23,914 nucleotides of DNA, from NCBI GenBank assembly GCA_964496245.1, contig CAZBZG010000031.1:1-23914 (forward strand), in the 5' to 3' direction. Origin of the DNA: CAZBZG01 sp964496245. GTDB lineage: Bacteria > Planctomycetota > SZUA-567. This document shows, one piece after another, positions 13,551 through 20,940 of the stretch. Made by a program: the position numbers and the translations under genes. How positions within the stretch are numbered: the stretch's first letter is position 1; each line of letters begins with the position of its first letter. A model generated the notes under the pieces. The model was not told where the DNA came from and did no database searches. It was given only the letters and a program-made list of their open reading frames with translations.

Positions 13551-13582
13551 CCCCGCAGCCTTCGGGCTGCGGGGTTCTTCTT
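13551..13582 (+). terminator. Rho-independent terminator after the beta-barrel gene
   Basis: CCCCGCAGCC (13551-13560), a UUCG tetraloop and GGCTGCGGGG (13565-13574) form a perfect 10-bp stem followed by TTCTTCTT. It lies 32 bp after the stop codon. This is the clearest intrinsic terminator in the window. Confidence 0.9.
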
Positions 13583-13672
13583 GGGGCTGCGCCGGCGCGC
13601 TTCCGCCAACGCCTGCGGCGCCGCATCGCTTTCCCCGCGCGCGACATTCGCGGTCACCAAAGGCGCAGGCCG

Positions 13673-13691
13673 GCGGGCGCTCGGCGCCCGC
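13673..13691. repeat. 8-bp perfect hairpin upstream of the MoxR cluster
   Basis: GCGGGCGC (13673-13680), loop TCG, GCGCCCGC (13684-13691). It lies between the terminator of the previous gene and the candidate promoter at 13705. There is no T-run; its role is unclear. Confidence 0.4.
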
Positions 13692-13704
13692 GGTGGCTTT
13701 TGCC

Positions 13705-13733
13705 TTGACGCGGGGTGCGTGGGGGGCTATGAG
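13705..13733 (+). promoter_or_regulatory. Candidate promoter of the MoxR/DUF58 cluster
   Basis: TTGACG (13705-13710), a 17-bp spacer and TATGAG (13728-13733) match sigma70 boxes at 5/6 and 4/6. It lies about 70 bp before the first gene of a five-gene set whose members touch or overlap, with a strong terminator upstream, so a promoter is expected here. Confidence 0.5.
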
Positions 13734-13803
13734 AGAGGCCTGCGGATCGGGCGCGCGGTTGGGCTGGTGCGGTCCGCATCCCACGCAGCACCGGAGCGTT
13801 CGC

Positions 13804-14673
13804 ATGCGGTATGCCGTCAAGGAACTGGGGCTGGGCGAACTGTTGGACCAGGCCGTACATCTCCTGCGCGACCACTTCCAGCTGCTCATGGGCATCACCG
13901 CCTACCTGCTGATCCCCTTCGGGCTTCTGCAGGGGTTCACCGTGTACTTCCTGATGCCCGATCTGGTCCAGAACCCGGACGCCATGAACGAGGCGTTCAC
14001 CCAGCGCATGCTGATCGCGAGCATGGTGAACGGACTCTTGAGCCTGGTGCTCCTGATCGTGGTCTGGCCGCTGACCGATGCGGCCGCCATCTGGGCGGTG
14101 GCGAGCGAGTACCTCGGCCGGCCGACCACGGCGCGCGCGTCCATGAAGCAGGCCATCCGCCGCATCCTGCCCCTGCTCCTGGTCAAGCTGCTCGTCTTCG
14201 CGATCCTCGTGGCGTCGGTCGTTCCGGGCGCGATTCTGACGGCCGTGCTCGCCGCGCTGATTCATCCGGTCCTCATGGCAATCGGCTTCGCGGTGATGCT
14301 CGTCCCGTTCATCTACCTCTCCTTCCGCTTCTGGCTGGCGGTCAACGTACTCATGATCGAAGAGACGGACGTGCTGAACGCGCTGAAGCGCAGCGGCGCG
14401 CTGATGCGCGGCAACATGAGCAAGGCGTTTGTGCTGGGCCTGGTCCTCTTCCTCATCGGTCTGCTCGCAGGCCTCAGCACGCAGCTGATCCCCGTGCGCC
14501 TCCTGCAGACCGTGGCCCAGGTCTTCGTGCAGGCGGTGACGTACATCTTCGGGGCCGCGGCCACCGTGGTCTTCTACTTCTCGTGCCGATGCAAGCACGA
14601 GCACTTCGATCTGGCCATCCTGGCCGAGGCCGTGGCTGAGGAGGAAGCCCCCCCCGCCTCCGAAGCCTTGTGA
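13804..14673 (+). CDS. Multi-pass membrane protein, first gene of the MoxR cluster
   Basis: A 289-aa hydrophobic protein with about six membrane segments, the clearest at ~28-52, ~74-100, ~122-180 (two or three helices), ~210-230 and ~239-262. The short cytoplasmic N-terminus reads MRYAVKELGLGELLDQAVHLLRDHF. ALKRSGALMRGNMSKAFVLG resembles DUF975/glycerophosphodiesterase-membrane-domain-like proteins that commonly head MoxR-DUF58 clusters. The family assignment is by pattern and is tentative. ATG 13804 is chosen because GGAG at 13793-13796 lies 7 nt before it; the frame stays open farther upstream. The next gene starts 10 nt after the stop. Confidence 0.7.
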   Translation: MRYAVKELGLGELLDQAVHLLRDHFQLLMGITAYLLIPFGLLQGFTVYFLMPDLVQNPDAMNEAFTQRMLIASMVNGLLSLVLLIVVWPLTDAAAIWAVASEYLGRPTTARASMKQAIRRILPLLLVKLLVFAILVASVVPGAILTAVLAALIHPVLMAIGFAVMLVPFIYLSFRFWLAVNVLMIEETDVLNALKRSGALMRGNMSKAFVLGLVLFLIGLLAGLSTQLIPVRLLQTVAQVFVQAVTYIFGAAATVVFYFSCRCKHEHFDLAILAEAVAEEEAPPASEAL

Positions 14674-14683
14674 CAGGACCGGC

Positions 14684-15370
14684 ATGGACGGCGCACCCGC
14701 CCCAGAGTCGTCTTCGCTGCCCGAAGCCGCGCGCATTCGGGAGATCGCTGAAGAGGTCATTCATCGACCCGATTACGAATTGGAACCCGTGGTCTACGAT
14801 TTCTCCTGGCTCGAGGAGATCGTTCGGTCCCTGGGCCGGATCCTGCGTCCCGTGGGCGACGCCTTTTCGGCCCTCTCCGGCATCTCCCCGGTGCTCGCCT
14901 GGACCATCACGATCCTGCTCACCCTGATTCTGATCGCGCTCGTGGCGCATATCGTGTATACGTTCCGCGTGGCCCTGCGCGCGCGGCGTCCGTCCGCGGC
15001 GACGCTGACGAACGCGGCCGAAACCGGGGACGCCCCGGAGGCTTGGGAGCGGCGCGCCCGCAAAGCGGCAGCCGGGGGCGACTACATCGGCGCGTTGCGC
15101 GCGCTCTTGCGCGCGTCCCTGGTGCGGCTCGAGGCGACGCGCAGCCGCCGAATGCAGCGGGCGGCCACCAACCGGGAGTACGTCCGCCGCTTCGCCCGGA
15201 CGCCGGCCGTGGAGCCCCTGCGGCTTCTCGTCGAACTCATCGATTGGAAGTGGTACGGACAGGGGGTCTGCACCGAGAGCGACTACCAGGCGGGCGAGGC
15301 CGCCCACCAGCAGTTGAGGGATGTCGCCGCGCGCCTGGCGCAGGAGAAGGCCCGTGCTCAACGCACGTAA
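14684..15370 (+). CDS. DUF4129 domain membrane protein
   Basis: A 228-aa protein with one membrane helix (~69-95) and a cytoplasmic C-terminal DUF4129 domain. Typical features are AAAGGDYIGALRALLRASLVRLE, TNREYVRRF (~162) and KWYGQG (~190). AGGA at 14675-14678 is the ribosome binding site. DUF4129 proteins accompany MoxR ATPases and DUF58 proteins in many phyla, and some are fused to transglutaminase-like domains. This one has no such fusion and its biochemical role is unknown. The next gene begins inside its last codons (17-nt overlap). Confidence 0.85.
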   Translation: MDGAPAPESSSLPEAARIREIAEEVIHRPDYELEPVVYDFSWLEEIVRSLGRILRPVGDAFSALSGISPVLAWTITILLTLILIALVAHIVYTFRVALRARRPSAATLTNAAETGDAPEAWERRARKAAAGGDYIGALRALLRASLVRLEATRSRRMQRAATNREYVRRFARTPAVEPLRLLVELIDWKWYGQGVCTESDYQAGEAAHQQLRDVAARLAQEKARAQRT

Positions 15371-16700
15371 TGCCATGGTGCTCGTGATCCTGCTCGCCGT
15401 GCTCAGCCTGGTCGGCGTGCTCGTCAGCCTCATGCTGCCCCCGGACAGCGGAGGCCGGGGCACAGACTCCTACGGCACGCGTGCCCACGGGCTGCGCGCG
15501 CTGTACGAGATCCTCGTCGAAACGGGCTGGCCGGTCGAACGGGGACTGGTGCCGCCCACGGGCGTGGTCCATCGGGAGGTCACGCTTCTGCTGTGGCGGC
15601 CTGATGCGCACCTCGTGGACCTCGAGCCCGCGTACCTTTGCCGCGTGGCCGACTGGGTGCGCAAGGGCGGACGGGTGGTCGTGGCGCCCGCACACCGGGC
15701 GGCGAACGGTTGGCGGCCGGATGCGGATGCCAGGGACACGCCGCAGGTGGTGACCGCGCTTGGCCTCAGCGATGTGGCGTTCCGCAATCTGGATGCAGCC
15801 CGCCTCGGCCCGATTGCGGTCGAGACGGGTGCAAAGAGCGGGGCGAGCCAGCCGGTCGCTGGCGAAGCAAAGGACGAGGACGGAAGCAAGGCCCGCTGGA
15901 AGCGCAGGCGGAACCGTCTGCATGAGCGAACCGCTCTCCCGGTGCGGGCCGCGGGCAGCCTGAGGGGGCTGGGCGCGAGCGTACGGCAGCTCTCCGTACC
16001 CCGGGCCGATCTCCAGGTCATGCGCACACGGCAGGAGGATCAGCCGGGCGGCCGGATCTACGTGCGCCTCGCAGACGGCACCGAGGTGGATCTCGTGGCG
16101 CAGTACGGAGAAGGCCGCGGCCGCGTGGTGGTGGTGAGCGATCCCGCGCTGCTCGCCAATGCGCACATCGCGAAAGCGGACAACGCCGTGCTGGCCGCGC
16201 ACCTCCTGGCCCGCGGCGAGCGGCCGGTGGTCTTCGACGAGTTCTATCACGGCCTCACCGTGCGCGGCAATCCGGCCTGGATCCTGACGCAGCACCCTTA
16301 CGGGCTGCTGGCGCTCCTGGCCGTGGTGGTCACGGGTCTCTGGGCCTGGCGGGCGGGTGTCCGTCTGGGACCGCCGCTTCCCGATACGGAGAAGCAGCGC
16401 CGGACCATCGGCGAGTACGTGGAGGCTGTGGCCCAGCTCTTCCAGCGGGGGCGGTGCCACGCGTTCGTGCTCGCAACGCTCCGGGACGGCGTGCGCTGGG
16501 CGCTCCGGCGGCGGATGCATCTGGGGCCCCAGCACGAGACCGTCCGCGATGTCGCCCGCGCGCTCGCCCGCCAGGATGCGGATGCAGCGGCTCGGTTCCG
16601 GCAGGCCACTGCGCAGATCGACGCTCTGTTGGCGCGCCGCTCGCGTCTCGAGAAGCAGGAAGTGGTCCGTGCAGCCAAGGAGATCACAGCATGTCTTTGA
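15354..16700 (+). CDS. DUF4350 domain membrane protein
   Basis: A 448-aa protein. The start is taken as GTG 15354, preceded by AGGAGAAGG (15342-15350) and overlapping the DUF4129 gene. A membrane helix at ~8-28 leads to an exterior DUF4350 domain beginning SYGTRAHGLRALYEILVETG. That motif is shared with family members whose fold resembles a glutamine-amidotransferase-like Rossmann domain. A second helix lies at ~316-336 and a cytoplasmic helical tail ends the protein. Residues ~170-195 form a charged linker (AKDEDGSKARWKRRRNR). It probably spans the inner membrane and passes signals or force between the MoxR ATPase and the periplasm, but this is inference. The stop overlaps the moxR start by 10 nt. 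Confidence 0.8.
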   Translation: MLNARNAMVLVILLAVLSLVGVLVSLMLPPDSGGRGTDSYGTRAHGLRALYEILVETGWPVERGLVPPTGVVHREVTLLLWRPDAHLVDLEPAYLCRVADWVRKGGRVVVAPAHRAANGWRPDADARDTPQVVTALGLSDVAFRNLDAARLGPIAVETGAKSGASQPVAGEAKDEDGSKARWKRRRNRLHERTALPVRAAGSLRGLGASVRQLSVPRADLQVMRTRQEDQPGGRIYVRLADGTEVDLVAQYGEGRGRVVVVSDPALLANAHIAKADNAVLAAHLLARGERPVVFDEFYHGLTVRGNPAWILTQHPYGLLALLAVVVTGLWAWRAGVRLGPPLPDTEKQRRTIGEYVEAVAQLFQRGRCHAFVLATLRDGVRWALRRRMHLGPQHETVRDVARALARQDADAAARFRQATAQIDALLARRSRLEKQEVVRAAKEITACL

Positions 16701-17638
16701 AACAGCTCTTCGACGCCCTGAACGCCAATGTGGAGCGCGTCATCTTCGGCCAGCAGGCGGTGACTGAGATGGCGGCTGCCGCCTTCTTCAGCGGCGGGCA
16801 CGTGCTCCTGGAAGGCATGCCCGGCACGGCCAAGACCCTGCTGGTGCGCACGCTCGCCGCCAGCCTCGCGATGGAGTACGGCCGCGTGCAGATGACGCCG
16901 GACCTGCTGCCCAACGATATCACGGGCTCCAGCATCTATCGCGAAGAAGCGCACACCTTCGAGTTCCGGCCGGGGCCGATCTTCACCAATTTCCTGCTCG
17001 CCGACGAGATCAACCGGGCCTCGGCCAAGACCCAGTCGGCCTTGCTCGAAGCCATGCAGGAGTTGACCGTGACCCACGACGGCACGAGCCATCCGCTCCC
17101 GCAGCCCTTCATCGTCTTTGCCACGCAGAACCCGGTGGAGCAGGAGGGCACCTATCCGCTCCCCCTGGCGCAGCTCGACCGGTTCATGTTCAAGGTCCAG
17201 GTCGGGTATCCCGATCCCGACATGGAGGAGCGCATTCTCAAGGAGCACCATGCCACGGGCGCGTGCCAGGACCTCGGAGAGCTGGGCGTGCGGCCCGTCG
17301 TTCGGGCCGACCAGGTCCTGCAGGCGCGGGAAGGAATCCGCAAGACGTTCGTGCGCGACGAGGTGGTGGCCTATGTGCGGCGCCTGGTCGAACACACGCG
17401 GTCCGAGGACGCGCTCTCCGTAGGCGCGAGCCCGCGGGCCGGCCTCATGCTCCTCATGGGCGCCAAGGGTCTGGCGCGGTTCGCGGAGCGCGACTTTGTC
17501 ACGCCGGACGACATCAAGACCGCCTTCTGCCCGGCCCTGCGCCACCGCATCCGGCTGAGTCCGGCGGCCGAACTCGAAGGCGTGACCGTGGATGACGTGC
17601 TACTCAACATCCTCGAATCCACGGAGGTGCCGCGGTGA
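16691..17638 (+). CDS. moxR: MoxR-family AAA+ ATPase
   Basis: A 315-aa cytoplasmic AAA+ ATPase. Walker A is GMPGTAKT (42-49), Walker B is FLLADEINRA with Asp105-Glu106, and sensor 1 lies near FIVFATQNPVEQEGTYPLP. The C-terminal lid follows (SPRAGLMLLMGAKGLARFAERDFVTPDDI). Its length is normal for the family. MoxR ATPases act as chaperones that insert cofactors or activate partner complexes, usually with vWA-fold partners; the DUF58 protein next door is the expected partner. AAGGAG at 16677-16682 fixes the start; the frame upstream overlaps DUF4350 and is not coding. Confidence 0.95.
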   Translation: MSLKQLFDALNANVERVIFGQQAVTEMAAAAFFSGGHVLLEGMPGTAKTLLVRTLAASLAMEYGRVQMTPDLLPNDITGSSIYREEAHTFEFRPGPIFTNFLLADEINRASAKTQSALLEAMQELTVTHDGTSHPLPQPFIVFATQNPVEQEGTYPLPLAQLDRFMFKVQVGYPDPDMEERILKEHHATGACQDLGELGVRPVVRADQVLQAREGIRKTFVRDEVVAYVRRLVEHTRSEDALSVGASPRAGLMLLMGAKGLARFAERDFVTPDDIKTAFCPALRHRIRLSPAAELEGVTVDDVLLNILESTEVPR

Positions 17639-18960
17639 TGATCCGCCCCGGGCCCACCCTTGTCGGTCTCGGCCTGGCCATGGTCGGACTGGCGGCCCTG
17701 GCCGCGGTCTGGCGGCCGGCAGCCTGGGGCGTGCTGCCGTTGGTCGCGGTCGGACTCTCCCTGGCTGCCGTGGATATCCGGTTCCTGCGCCGGCACAAGG
17801 GCGCCCTGCAGGTCGCGCGGGATGCGCCCGTGTGCGTGGCGCGGGGCAAGCCGTTCGGCATGCGCTTGCAGGTAACGAACCGCGGCGACGCGCGGCTCTG
17901 CGGCACGCTGCGGGACGGCCTGCCCGTCCGGGCGCGTCCGGTCTTGTGGCAGCAGGCGTTTGCGCTGGAGGCGGGTGCGCGCACGGACCTGCACTATGAC
18001 GTGGCGGTTTCCGAAAGGGGGCTCCACAGCTTCGGCCCGGTCTGGGTGCGTCTGCAGGGCCGATGCGGCGCGCTGGAACGGCACGAGACGTTGGACGACC
18101 GCACGGAGATCAAGGTGCTGCCGGAGAGCGCGGTCGACCGGGACGAAGAGCTCGAAAAACGGCTACGGGCGGAGACGCGGTCGCAGGAGCCGTGGACGCG
18201 GACGCGGCTGCGCGGGGAGGGGCTCGAGTTCGAGTCGATCGGCCGCTTTCACGACGGCGATGACCTCCGGCGCATCGACTGGCGGGCGAGCGCGCGGCAC
18301 AGCAGACTCATGGTGCGGCGCTACCAGCTCGAGCAGCATCGGGACGTCATGATCCTGGTGGACTGCGGCCGGCTCATGGGCGCGGACGCGGGTACGGGTA
18401 CCAAGCTCGATTGCGCGGTGGACGGCGCCTTGATGCTCGGGCAGGTGGCGCTGGCCAAGGGCGACCGGTGCGGGCTGGGGCTCTTTGGCGACCGGGTGCT
18501 CGGCTACCTGCCGCCCCAGAGCGGTCCGCGCGCCTACGGCGTGCTGCTCGAGAGCCTCTACAAGGTGGCGCCGACCTGGCAGGAGACCCATTTCGGAGAC
18601 ATGTTCGCCATGCTCCAGGTCCGGCAGCAGAAGCGCGCGCTCGTGATCGTGCTCTCGGACATCGTGGACGCCGAGACCACGGGCCGTTTCCGCAGCGCCC
18701 TGGCCACGCTCTCCAAGCGCCATGTGGTCGTGTTCGTGGCCCTGCAGACGCCGCTCCTGGCCGCTGCCCTCGGAACGGCGGCCGGCTCGCTGGCGGACGC
18801 GGCCCGCCAGGCCGTGGTCCTCCGCCTGCTCCGGGACCGGGAGAAAGCGCTCCATTCCCTCAGCCGCTCCGGGCTGTTCGTGCTCGACCGCGAACCACAG
18901 GAAGTGACCGTGCCGCTCATCAACCAGTACATCAAGATCCGCGAGCGGAATCTCCTGTGA
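17635..18960 (+). CDS. DUF58 (vWA-like) membrane-anchored protein
   Basis: A 441-aa protein with two N-terminal membrane helices (~7-25 and ~29-48), a beta-sandwich and the DUF58 signature FHDGDDLRRIDWRASAR (~206-222). A vWA-like domain follows (VMILVDCGRLMGADAG ... ALVIVLSDIVD). The metal-site motif DxSxS of classical vWA domains is replaced by D-C-G-R-L, so metal-dependent binding may be lost. The start is GTG 17635 or ATG 17638 (GGAGG at 17623-17627 serves either). Both overlap the moxR stop, so translation is coupled. It is the likely partner of the MoxR ATPase. The DNA after its stop contains two hairpins. Confidence 0.9.
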   Translation: MMIRPGPTLVGLGLAMVGLAALAAVWRPAAWGVLPLVAVGLSLAAVDIRFLRRHKGALQVARDAPVCVARGKPFGMRLQVTNRGDARLCGTLRDGLPVRARPVLWQQAFALEAGARTDLHYDVAVSERGLHSFGPVWVRLQGRCGALERHETLDDRTEIKVLPESAVDRDEELEKRLRAETRSQEPWTRTRLRGEGLEFESIGRFHDGDDLRRIDWRASARHSRLMVRRYQLEQHRDVMILVDCGRLMGADAGTGTKLDCAVDGALMLGQVALAKGDRCGLGLFGDRVLGYLPPQSGPRAYGVLLESLYKVAPTWQETHFGDMFAMLQVRQQKRALVIVLSDIVDAETTGRFRSALATLSKRHVVVFVALQTPLLAAALGTAAGSLADAARQAVVLRLLRDREKALHSLSRSGLFVLDREPQEVTVPLINQYIKIRERNLL

Positions 18961-18962
18961 GA

Positions 18963-19015
18963 CGTGTCGGGGGACACGACGAGGGGGCATGACCCGATCT
19001 GCAAAGCAAATCGGG
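18963..19015. terminator. Hairpins between convergent DUF58 and SpoIIM genes
   Basis: CGTGTC-GGGG-GACACG (18963-18978) begins 2 nt after the DUF58 stop. A second hairpin pairs CCCGAT (18993-18998) with ATCGGG (19010-19015). The 90-bp gap separates two convergent genes, so transcription end on both strands is expected. Neither stem has a T-run, so intrinsic termination is not proven. The sequence also looks like a dispersed intergenic repeat. Confidence 0.4.
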
Positions 19016-19050
19016 ATCGTTTCCCCCGAAGGATGCGAAGGAAGGGATCG

Positions 19051-20079
19051 CTACGGGTTGTCCGCAGCGCCGCGCTTTGCTGCGGCGTCCCGCCCCGCAA
19101 CGCGTTCCCGCACCGCGCCCTGCGCGAAGTAGGCGGTCCAGAAGAGAAGGGTGCCGCCCGCGAACACGAAACGCGCGCCCGTGGAGAGGTGGCTCTGGCG
19201 CAAGTAGCTCTCGACCACGGCAGCCACGAGCAGCATGCAGGCCACCCCGAGCACCACGCGGACCACCTCCCGGCCGCTGCGCCGGAGGCTCTCCCGTCGG
19301 GAGAACACGCCCGGGCAGACGGCTGCGCGGCCGAGCTGCAGGCCCATGCCGCCGCAGAGCACGATGGCTCCGAGTTCGGTGATGCCGTGGGGCAGGATCC
19401 AGGCCCAGTATTCGGCGTAGATCCCGCTCGCGTGATGGACCGCGGTGAACGCGCCGAGCATCATGCCGTTGTAGAGCATGAGCAGGATGGTGGGCACGGC
19501 CGCCAGCACGCCCGTGGCCAGGGCCAGCAGACCGACCTTGAGGTTGTGGCTGAAGAGGAAGGAGGCGAACGTGAACTTCATGCCCCCGCCCATGTCCCGT
19601 CCGTGGCGCAGCACCTCGAGGAGCTGCTTCCGGCCGGCCCCGGGCTGGCGAAACTCGCCCGCTGGCATGAGGGCGTAGGCGGCCACCGGGTCCTGCCGGA
19701 CCGCGACGTAGCCGAGCAGTACCCCGCCCACGAGCAGCAGCAGGGACGCGGCCTGGAAGCGCCAGGTCCGCGCCACCGCGCGCGGAAAGCCTTCGGCCAG
19801 AAAGGCCCAGACCCGGCGCCCCCTCCCGCGGCGCGCGGGCAGATAGATCACGCTGTGCGCAGCGGCCGTGAGATCGTTGAGGTAACGGATCAACGCGGCG
19901 TCGTTCGTGCGCGAAGCCACCTGGGCCAGGTGGACCGCGGTACGGCGGTAGAGGACGTCGAGCCGGCTGAGCTCCTCGGGCGTCATGCCGCGCAGGCACT
20001 TGCCCCTGCGGTTGGCGCGTCGGACCAGGTGTTCGAGTTCTTCCCATTCGGACCGGTGTCTGGTAAGATAGTCCTGCAT
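19051..20079 (-). CDS. SpoIIM-family (stage II sporulation protein M-like) membrane protein
   Basis: A 342-aa protein with a cytoplasmic N-terminal helical region (~1-105), then five or six membrane segments. Conserved SpoIIM features are HNLKVGLLALATG, PTILLMLYNGMMLGAF and ILPHGITELGAIVLCGGMGLQLG. In Bacillus, SpoIIM belongs to the DMP peptidoglycan-remodelling complex needed for engulfment. Here the gene sits with MoxR/DUF58/RDD genes, a context found in many non-sporulating bacteria, so no sporulation role is implied. It is transcribed opposite to the rest of the cluster and diverges from the RDD gene with only 33 bp between the start codons. A possible AAGG site lies 11 nt before the ATG. 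Confidence 0.9.
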   Translation of the reverse strand: MQDYLTRHRSEWEELEHLVRRANRRGKCLRGMTPEELSRLDVLYRRTAVHLAQVASRTNDAALIRYLNDLTAAAHSVIYLPARRGRGRRVWAFLAEGFPRAVARTWRFQAASLLLLVGGVLLGYVAVRQDPVAAYALMPAGEFRQPGAGRKQLLEVLRHGRDMGGGMKFTFASFLFSHNLKVGLLALATGVLAAVPTILLMLYNGMMLGAFTAVHHASGIYAEYWAWILPHGITELGAIVLCGGMGLQLGRAAVCPGVFSRRESLRRSGREVVRVVLGVACMLLVAAVVESYLRQSHLSTGARFVFAGGTLLFWTAYFAQGAVRERVAGRDAAAKRGAADNP

Positions 20080-20112
20080 CGCGGCGCATGCCTTCTGTCT
20101 GGAGATCCGGCC

Positions 20113-20931
20113 GTGCCGGAGCGCATCGAGTTCGAAACCCCGGAGAACGTACGTGTCGGCTATGAGCCGGCGGGACTCGGATCGCGCTTCCTGGCCTGGT
20201 TCGTGGATTCCATGCTACTCGTTCTCCTCTTTGTTGTCATCCTCATTCTGCTCGTGCTCGTGGGCCTGGGCAGCCACGAGATCCTGGATCGGCTGGCCGA
20301 GGGACTTTCGGGCTTCAGCCCGGAGTCGGGCGGACAGCTCTCCTTCTACTTCATGGGGATCTTCCTGCTCGTCTGGGGGTTGGGGAGCTTCTTCTACTAC
20401 GGCTTGAGCGAGTACTTCCTGCGCGGGGAGACCATCGGCAAGCGACAGGTCTCGATCCGCACGGTCAAGGCGGACGGCTTCTCGCTCGACGCGGGCAGCA
20501 TCCTGGTCCGCAACATCTTCCGCATCATCGACCACGTGCCCGCGCTCTGGATCGTGCCCCTGGTCTCGGCCCGGAGCCAGCGGCTGGGGGACCTGGTGGC
20601 CGGCACGGTCGTGGTCAAGGACGAACCGTCCGCCATGAGCCCGCTGCGCGAGCAGCTCCTCCAGCGTCCGCCCGCGGACGCAGCGTTCCGCTTCGATGCC
20701 ACGATCCTCGCCCGGGTTCGGCCGGCGGACGTGGAAGCGGCGGAAGCCTTTCTGGAGCGCGTCAGCGGAGGCGGTCTCCGCGGCCGGGAGCGCAACCGGC
20801 TCCTGGCCACCATCTGCGAGCCGCTCGCGAAGCGGCTCGGCTGCGAGCCGCCCGCTGCGCGCGAGCGTCGCCGCTTCCTCGAAGACTTCCTGGCTGCCGA
20901 GGTCCGGCGGCAATACCGGAAGCTGGGGTAG
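20113..20931 (+). CDS. RDD-family membrane protein with C-terminal helical extension
   Basis: A 272-aa protein. The start is GTG 20113, with GGAG at 20101-20104; the frame is open far upstream but that part is antisense to spoIIM. The N-terminus reads PERIEFETPENVRVGYEPAG, followed by the first RDD helix LGSRFLAWFVDSMLLVLLFVV. A second helix lies near LSFYFMGIFLLVWGLGSFFYYG and a third near PALWIVPLV. The RDD end motif is QRLGDLVAGTVVVKDEP. About 90 charged residues follow (~185-272), probably helical and cytoplasmic. RDD proteins have been linked to ion or solute transport, but this cluster's RDD has no known substrate. The stop lies 9 bp from the convergent glycosyltransferase gene. Confidence 0.9.
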   Translation: MPERIEFETPENVRVGYEPAGLGSRFLAWFVDSMLLVLLFVVILILLVLVGLGSHEILDRLAEGLSGFSPESGGQLSFYFMGIFLLVWGLGSFFYYGLSEYFLRGETIGKRQVSIRTVKADGFSLDAGSILVRNIFRIIDHVPALWIVPLVSARSQRLGDLVAGTVVVKDEPSAMSPLREQLLQRPPADAAFRFDATILARVRPADVEAAEAFLERVSGGGLRGRERNRLLATICEPLAKRLGCEPPAARERRRFLEDFLAAEVRRQYRKLG

Positions 20932-20940
20932 GGGCGCGGG

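Noticed and set aside
18964..20112. Upstream extension of the RDD frame to about 655 aa
   Set aside because: It is antisense to the clear SpoIIM gene and has no domain; GTG 20113 has a good ribosome binding site and begins the conserved RDD N-terminus.
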